Origin: Lachnoclostridium sp. UBA5725
GTDB taxonomy: Bacteria; Bacillota; Clostridia; Lachnospirales; Lachnospiraceae
Direction: 5' to 3'
NCBI GenBank assembly: GCA_002419585.1
Contig: DIGJ01000024.1
Coordinates: 89,132 to 153,131, forward strand
Length of the DNA: 64,000 nt
Below the pieces are notes generated by a model. That model ran no database searches and was not told the DNA's origin. It saw only the letters and a program-made list of their open reading frames with translations. Every line of letters starts with the position of its first letter. The stretch's first letter is position 1. Both the position numbers and the translations under genes were made by a program. Of this stretch, positions 59,679 through 64,000 are shown piece after piece.

Positions 59679-62135
59679 TTATATCTTAACTTTTATTTTA
59701 TTTAAATGCCAAATTTCATCGACATATTCCTGTATGGTTCGATCGGATGAAAATTTACCTGAATTTGCTACGTTTAACATTGCAGCTTTTGAAAATATGC
59801 TTCGATTACAATACATGGAATCGATTCTTTTTTGCGCTTGTTCATAAGAGCGAAAATCTTTTAATATAAAATACTGATCCGCCGCTTCTCCACCATTTTT
59901 ATCAAGCAAAGAATGATAGAGTTCTTGGAACAATCCTAGATTCCCCTTATCATAAGTTCCGTCGATAAGTTGATTTACCACTCTTTTTATTCCCTCGTCG
60001 CTATCATAAATGTGTTTTGGATTGTATCCGCCTTCATTTTCATACCGAATTACTTCATCCGAAGACAGTCCAAAGATAACCGCATTCTCCTCTCCTACTT
60101 CCTCTACAATTTCTACGTTTGCACCATCCATCGTTCCAATCGTTATTGCCCCATTTAGCATAAACTTCATATTCCCTGTGCCGCTTGCTTCTTTGCTTGC
60201 CGTAGAAATCTGCTCGGAAACATCGGCCGCTGCAAATATCATTTCTGCATTGGATACACGATAATTTTCAATAAATACAATCTTAATCTTATTTTGAATG
60301 GAAGCATCCTTATTAACTACATCCGCAACATTATTTATTAACTTGATAATCGCTTTCGCTCTTCGATATCCTGCGGAAGCCTTTGCCCCAAAAATAAAAG
60401 TTCTCGGATAAAATTCCATGTTCGGATTTTGCTTAAGCGCATCATAAACATACATCACATGAAGAATATTTAGTAATTGACGTTTGTACTCATGTAACCG
60501 TTTTACCTGAACATCAAAAATAGAATTCGGATCGACGTCTATCCCATTTTTTTCTTTGATGTAATTTGCCAGAAGGCACTTGTTTTGATATTTAATCTCC
60601 ATAAATTCATTCTGAGCAATTGGATCTTTACAAAGAGGTTCCAGCTTTTTGAGGTCACTTAAATTAGTAATCCATCCATCTCCAATTTTCGAGGTAACCC
60701 ACTGCGCCAACAATGGATTTCCATGAAGCAGGAATCTTCGTTGTGTAATTCCATTGGTTTTGTTGCTGAATTTCTCCGGCATCATCTGGTAAAAGTCTTT
60801 GAGCTGCTGTTTTTTTAAGATTTCCGTATGAAGCCTTGCCACTCCATTCACAGAAAATCCTCCAACAATCGCAAGATTAGCCATTCTCACCTGTCCATAG
60901 TATAGAATTGCCATTGCACTTACTTTATCTTGATTTCCCGGATATTGCTTTTCAATTTCAAGCAAAAAGCGGCGATTGATTTCTTCTATAATCTGATAGA
61001 TACGTGGTAATAGCCTCTTAAACAAATCCTGCGGCCATTTTTCTAATGCTTCTGACATAATGGTATGGTTTGTATAAGCACAGCATTTATTTGTAATGGC
61101 AAAGGCATCCTCCCAACTTAGATAATAGTCATCCATCAGGATACGCATAAGTTCTGCAACCGTAACCGTTGGATGAGTATCATTCATCTGGAAGCAAACC
61201 TTTTCTGGCAGCTTATGAATATCGTCATGACTTCTCATATATTTATCTACCGCACGTTGTATACTCGCAGAAACAAAAAAGTACTGTTGCTTTAATCGTA
61301 GCTCTTTGCCAGCATAGTGATTATCGTTTGGATAGAGAACTTCACAAATCGATTTTGCCAGATTTTGCTGTTCGACTGCCTTATGATAATCTCCTTTGTC
61401 AAACGAGTCTAAGTTAAAAGTATTGGTCGCCTCCGCGTCCCAGATACGAAGTGTATTCACCATGTTATTGTTGAATCCTACGATTGGAAGATCATACGGA
61501 ACTGCACGTACAGACTGATATCCTTCCTGGACAAATCGCTCTCTACCATATTCATCCCTCTTAAACACAACCTGCCCACCGAATTTTACTTCAACTGCAT
61601 ATTCTGCTCGCTTTACTTCAAACGGATTCCCATTTCGCAGCCATTCATCCGGAACTTCTACCTGATACCCATCTTCAATTTTTTGTTTGAACATACCATA
61701 TTTATAACGAATTCCACAACCATAGGCAAAGTATCCTAATGTTGCTAAGGAATCTAGAAAACAAGCCGCGAGCCTTCCAAGTCCGCCATTTCCAAGCGCC
61801 GGATCTGGCTCTTCTTCTTCCAGTGCATGAAGATCAATCCCAAGTTCATAAAGCCCTTCTTTGATCGCCTGATTCCCTTCCAGATTTAGTATCATGTTGC
61901 CAAGCGTACGTCCCATCAAAAATTCCATGGATAAATAGTAGACAATTTTGGCGTCTTCCTTTTCTCTAGCTTTATGTGTCGCAATCCACTGATCCATCAC
62001 ATAATCTTTGAGCGCATAACAGACTGCTTGAAATAGTTGCTGCTCATTTGCATCTTCTATCTCTCGAAAAGACAGTACTTTTAAATAATCAATAATTTCT
62101 TTTTTAAATTCTTCTTTGTTAATTTCTTTTGCCAT
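59679..62135 (-). CDS. glgP: Glycogen/starch/alpha-glucan phosphorylase
   Basis: 818 aa, normal for GT35. It releases glucose-1-phosphate from alpha-glucans using PLP. Family signatures seen are SMEFLMGRTLGN, DPALGNGGLGRLAACFLDS, NDTHPTVTVAELMR, RLHEYKRQLLN, and the PLP-lysine region EASGTGNMKFMLNGA. CTGGAGGTTTT precedes the ATG. It follows a DUF2804 gene by 36 bases and precedes sppA, so carbohydrate-storage use and envelope genes share a transcript. Confidence 0.97.
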   Translation of the reverse strand: MAKEINKEEFKKEIIDYLKVLSFREIEDANEQQLFQAVCYALKDYVMDQWIATHKAREKEDAKIVYYLSMEFLMGRTLGNMILNLEGNQAIKEGLYELGIDLHALEEEEPDPALGNGGLGRLAACFLDSLATLGYFAYGCGIRYKYGMFKQKIEDGYQVEVPDEWLRNGNPFEVKRAEYAVEVKFGGQVVFKRDEYGRERFVQEGYQSVRAVPYDLPIVGFNNNMVNTLRIWDAEATNTFNLDSFDKGDYHKAVEQQNLAKSICEVLYPNDNHYAGKELRLKQQYFFVSASIQRAVDKYMRSHDDIHKLPEKVCFQMNDTHPTVTVAELMRILMDDYYLSWEDAFAITNKCCAYTNHTIMSEALEKWPQDLFKRLLPRIYQIIEEINRRFLLEIEKQYPGNQDKVSAMAILYYGQVRMANLAIVGGFSVNGVARLHTEILKKQQLKDFYQMMPEKFSNKTNGITQRRFLLHGNPLLAQWVTSKIGDGWITNLSDLKKLEPLCKDPIAQNEFMEIKYQNKCLLANYIKEKNGIDVDPNSIFDVQVKRLHEYKRQLLNILHVMYVYDALKQNPNMEFYPRTFIFGAKASAGYRRAKAIIKLINNVADVVNKDASIQNKIKIVFIENYRVSNAEMIFAAADVSEQISTASKEASGTGNMKFMLNGAITIGTMDGANVEIVEEVGEENAVIFGLSSDEVIRYENEGGYNPKHIYDSDEGIKRVVNQLIDGTYDKGNLGLFQELYHSLLDKNGGEAADQYFILKDFRSYEQAQKRIDSMYCNRSIFSKAAMLNVANSGKFSSDRTIQEYVDEIWHLNKIKVKI

Positions 62136-62171
62136 AAAACCTCCAGTATGTCTATGATGGTAACCAATTTT

Positions 62172-63209
62172 TTAATACCGATTATGTACAACTTCAAGTG
62201 CACATAAAAAGTCCTTTACGGTTAGCAAAGTTCCATCATCAAGAATAACATTTGCATTCATCCTTCCAAATACCTGATGCTGATTGCTAATTATAACCTT
62301 TAAGTTAATGTCTGCATTCCGATCAAGAATTGGCTCAAAGACACCTTCAAATCTTCCATCGCTAGATTCAATTTTCCACGTCTTTGTATACAGATTGTTC
62401 CCCTTTTCATCCTTCGGTATAACAAACGTTACTCCTTCTAGTTTATGTACTTTATGATTATAAAACAAAGTATTTTCACTCGCACTACTTCGGTCAGAAA
62501 AACCATATCCTAAGTTAAATCCAAACGAAATGCCATCAAGCAATCCACTTCCAGTTCCCCAATACCAGGTATTGTCGTATGTCCATACGCCTCTTCCCCA
62601 GTCTAATACTGCAAAGGAAGACTCTTGATTCATGATATACTCTCTGTCACCAATGGTTACTTTACCCTTTGTACTCATGCAGTTTATCTTTTCATTGTAA
62701 TAAAAAGCCGTCTTTTTTTCGAGCCATGGTGTTGCAATGCACATACTTTGCATTTGAGGCTGATAAAGCTCTATCTTTGCGGACAAATCCTTCCCATCAA
62801 AGAAATTCTTCCAACGGCATTTTATCGTACGTTTACTGCCCTCCTTGTGAAAGCGCATAGAAACTTCCTTCGTTTTTACGGATGCGAATCCGTCGTCTGA
62901 GCTTGCTCCCAATCCATATTTTTTCCCCAGAGTCAAAGGTTGTATCATTGTTTTGGTTTCTTCTTTTACATTCTTAAGATCAATAAAGGATGCACTAATT
63001 AATCCTGCATATCCCAAATCCGAAATCGTAAAAGCAAAGGCGTACGTATCAGTTGTAATTAAATAATAATCCCATTCTTTTCTTCGAAACCAAGGCGCTT
63101 TTATATTCTTACGATTATAGTTCCATACCGGGCTTCTTGCCCATCCAGGCTCTGCTATCATTCCCTGGTCATTTAATAGCTCCTGTTTTTGTTTTACTTC
63201 ATGCTCCAT
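62172..63209 (-). CDS. DUF2804 family protein
   Basis: 345 aa. Family features are a C-terminal WGTGSGLLDGISFGFNLGYG segment, LDWGRGVWTYDNTWYW, and an N-terminal WARSPVWNYNRKNI. It is a beta-rich cytosolic protein (no signal peptide) of unknown function, distantly lipocalin/AttH-like in outline. The start is the ATG after AGAGGGTATTTCGC; a 14-residue longer frame lacks a ribosome site. It is the first gene of the operon leading into glgP, with a good promoter upstream. Confidence 0.85.
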   Translation of the reverse strand: MEHEVKQKQELLNDQGMIAEPGWARSPVWNYNRKNIKAPWFRRKEWDYYLITTDTYAFAFTISDLGYAGLISASFIDLKNVKEETKTMIQPLTLGKKYGLGASSDDGFASVKTKEVSMRFHKEGSKRTIKCRWKNFFDGKDLSAKIELYQPQMQSMCIATPWLEKKTAFYYNEKINCMSTKGKVTIGDREYIMNQESSFAVLDWGRGVWTYDNTWYWGTGSGLLDGISFGFNLGYGFSDRSSASENTLFYNHKVHKLEGVTFVIPKDEKGNNLYTKTWKIESSDGRFEGVFEPILDRNADINLKVIISNQHQVFGRMNANVILDDGTLLTVKDFLCALEVVHNRY

Positions 63210-63274
63210 GCGAAATACCCTCTTCTTTAAACAAACCATTTCGTTCCTCATGCATGATTTAGTTAATCCCTTTT

Positions 63275-63302
63275 ATTATATCAGACTCTTACCTATTGTA
63301 AA
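63275..63302 (-). promoter_or_regulatory. Promoter of the DUF2804-glgP operon
   Basis: TTTACA (63302-63297), 16-base spacer, TATAAT (63280-63275) with an extended TG before the -10, on the minus strand. It lies immediately outside the palindromic element. Confidence 0.75.
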
Positions 63303-63314
63303 TGTAAATATGAA

Positions 63315-63643
63315 AATTCTGGTTTAATGGAGGACGGACGCGAGTCTTTGTTGATGAGTGACGCTATAAAAGGCTGAGCAATTTAGTTTTTCTACAATTT
63401 ACACGGCTCCCATGCTAGGATTTTATATCAATCGCATAGGCATTCCACGTAACCTCTAAACATCGAAAAATTAACTCTTAAGGGAGTTAATTTTTGATAG
63501 AGTTTACGTTCCATATGCTTAAACGATATAAAATCCTAGCATGGGAGCCGTGTAAATTGAATATAGGTTATGAGCTCAGCCTTTCATAGCTGGCTATGAA
63601 GTACGGACTCGCTATTCATGAATGTTTATGAAAACCCAGAATT
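63315..63643. repeat. 329-bp imperfect palindrome (fold-back/MITE-like element)
   Basis: Two arms of about 165 bases are inverted copies of each other. The ends match (AATTCTGG / CCAGAATT), as do GGCTGAGC / GCTCAGCC (63372, 63574) and a 35-base perfect block (63395-63429 against 63525-63559). The centre is AAAAATTAACTC / GAGTTAATTTTT (63466-63495). The outer arms are diverged. No reading frame is inside. It could be a non-autonomous transposable element or a long structured RNA. Confidence 0.75.
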
Positions 63644-63862
63644 GCGAAGGTGTGCGGTAAAAAGTCAATCTCCAAATCAACTCATACTTTTAATAAATGT
63701 CTACTTAGGGTGACATTTTATCATCTGCCAGACTAGATTTAATCTTTATTAGTATATATAAATGTAAATAATTCTTGTTTACACATTCAAACAATAACTG
63801 AACCATATACGTTTTTACTACTTTCTTAGCTAAATTCTGTGTTTGCAATTATATTAATTACA

Positions 63863-63964
63863 TTACAGATAACAGCGGGGGCATTTACCAAAATCAGCAA
63901 AATGCGCGGTGGTCATAGTCTTCTCTAATTCGAATGGAGCGCAGGGGCAGTCCTTAAAACCATT
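63863..63964 (-). pseudogene. Possible coding remnant
   Basis: An open stretch on the minus strand encodes NGFKDCPCAPFELEKTM.. ending ..ADFGKCPRCYL-stop, with CPC and CPRC cysteine pairs and a codon choice richer in G+C than its surroundings. It is closed by a stop upstream and has only an internal ATG (17 codons), so it is not an intact gene. Family not recognised; it may be the tail of a gene disrupted by rearrangement. Confidence 0.2.
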
Positions 63965-64000
63965 TTAGCATATTCGGCGGAAACTCTAGTCAGAATGTGC

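Larger units (their letters stand above)
63210..64000. other. Non-coding right end
   Basis: 791 bases without a complete gene. It contains the DUF2804 promoter, a 329-bp imperfect palindrome and, near the end, a short GC-richer stretch with a possible coding remnant. An inverted TGTC...TGACA motif at about 63700-63717 may belong to an old mobile element. Confidence 0.55.

Noticed and set aside
1..64000. rRNA or tRNA genes
   Set aside because: No rRNA signature blocks and no cloverleaf-like segments with CCA/GTTCxAxxC-type arms were noticed in the gaps.

Overview
The window reads as a chromosomal segment of a low-GC, spore-forming, motile Firmicute of the Lachnospiraceae type (Clostridium cluster XIVa relatives). 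The reasons are the AT-rich sequence, strong GGAGG ribosome sites, consensus sigma-A promoters, a YyaC-type sporulation gene, the order gdpP-rplI-dnaB-dnaX-ybaB-recR, and very large secreted multidomain proteins. Species cannot be named from the sequence alone. No rRNA, tRNA, CRISPR array, intact insertion sequence or prophage was seen.

Layout. 1-1.8 kb: an ABC ATPase (cut by the left edge) with a VanR/VanS-like two-component pair. 2-6.6 kb: a membrane GGDEF-EAL enzyme, then a small membrane zinc-ribbon protein and an SPFH/zinc-ribbon protein. 7-11.8 kb: the str operon (rpsL-rpsG-fusA) with a consensus promoter, and tuf with its own promoter and leader. 11.9-15.6 kb: an envelope operon (LysM protein, DUF5711-like, CvpA, HD hydrolase). 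15.8-18.9 kb: YyaC, a duplicated-domain unknown protein and a secreted CAP-domain protein. 19-25.5 kb: the gdpP-rplI-dnaB-dnaX-ybaB-recR block. 25.5-33.6 kb: an MFS exporter, a secreted 5'-nucleotidase-like pseudoenzyme, a diguanylate cyclase, a Cache chemoreceptor and rpsF-ssb-rpsR. 33.6-55.6 kb: the most unusual region (below). 55.7-63.2 kb: a secreted PPC-like protein, then DUF2804, glycogen phosphorylase, SppA, an RDD protein and a catalytically dead LytM/M23 protein. 63.3-64 kb: a 329-bp imperfect palindrome and an apparent coding remnant.

The distinctive region holds four exported giants: a double phosphoesterase (CpdB-like plus UshA-like, 1821 aa), two PHP-domain hydrolases (1704 and 1943 aa) and an EndA/NucM-type endonuclease (709 aa). 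Members share OB-fold, chitobiase-like and beta modules, and all four end in the same Lys-rich repeat array closing with a KW(V/I)...YYC...GI(I/V)TKT tail. Their combined chemistry (endonuclease, PHP phosphoesterase, cyclic-nucleotide/3'- and 5'-nucleotidases) suggests a surface-bound pathway that degrades extracellular nucleic acid to nucleosides and phosphate. It is analogous in idea to Bacillus YhcR/YfkN and to OB-fold nucleases, but with PHP enzymes in the middle and a shared anchor. A secreted paralogue of the CpdB domain that has lost most of its metal ligands lies nearby (26.8-28.8 kb). This functional reading is inference from domains. The shared tail and lost ligands are visible directly in the sequence.
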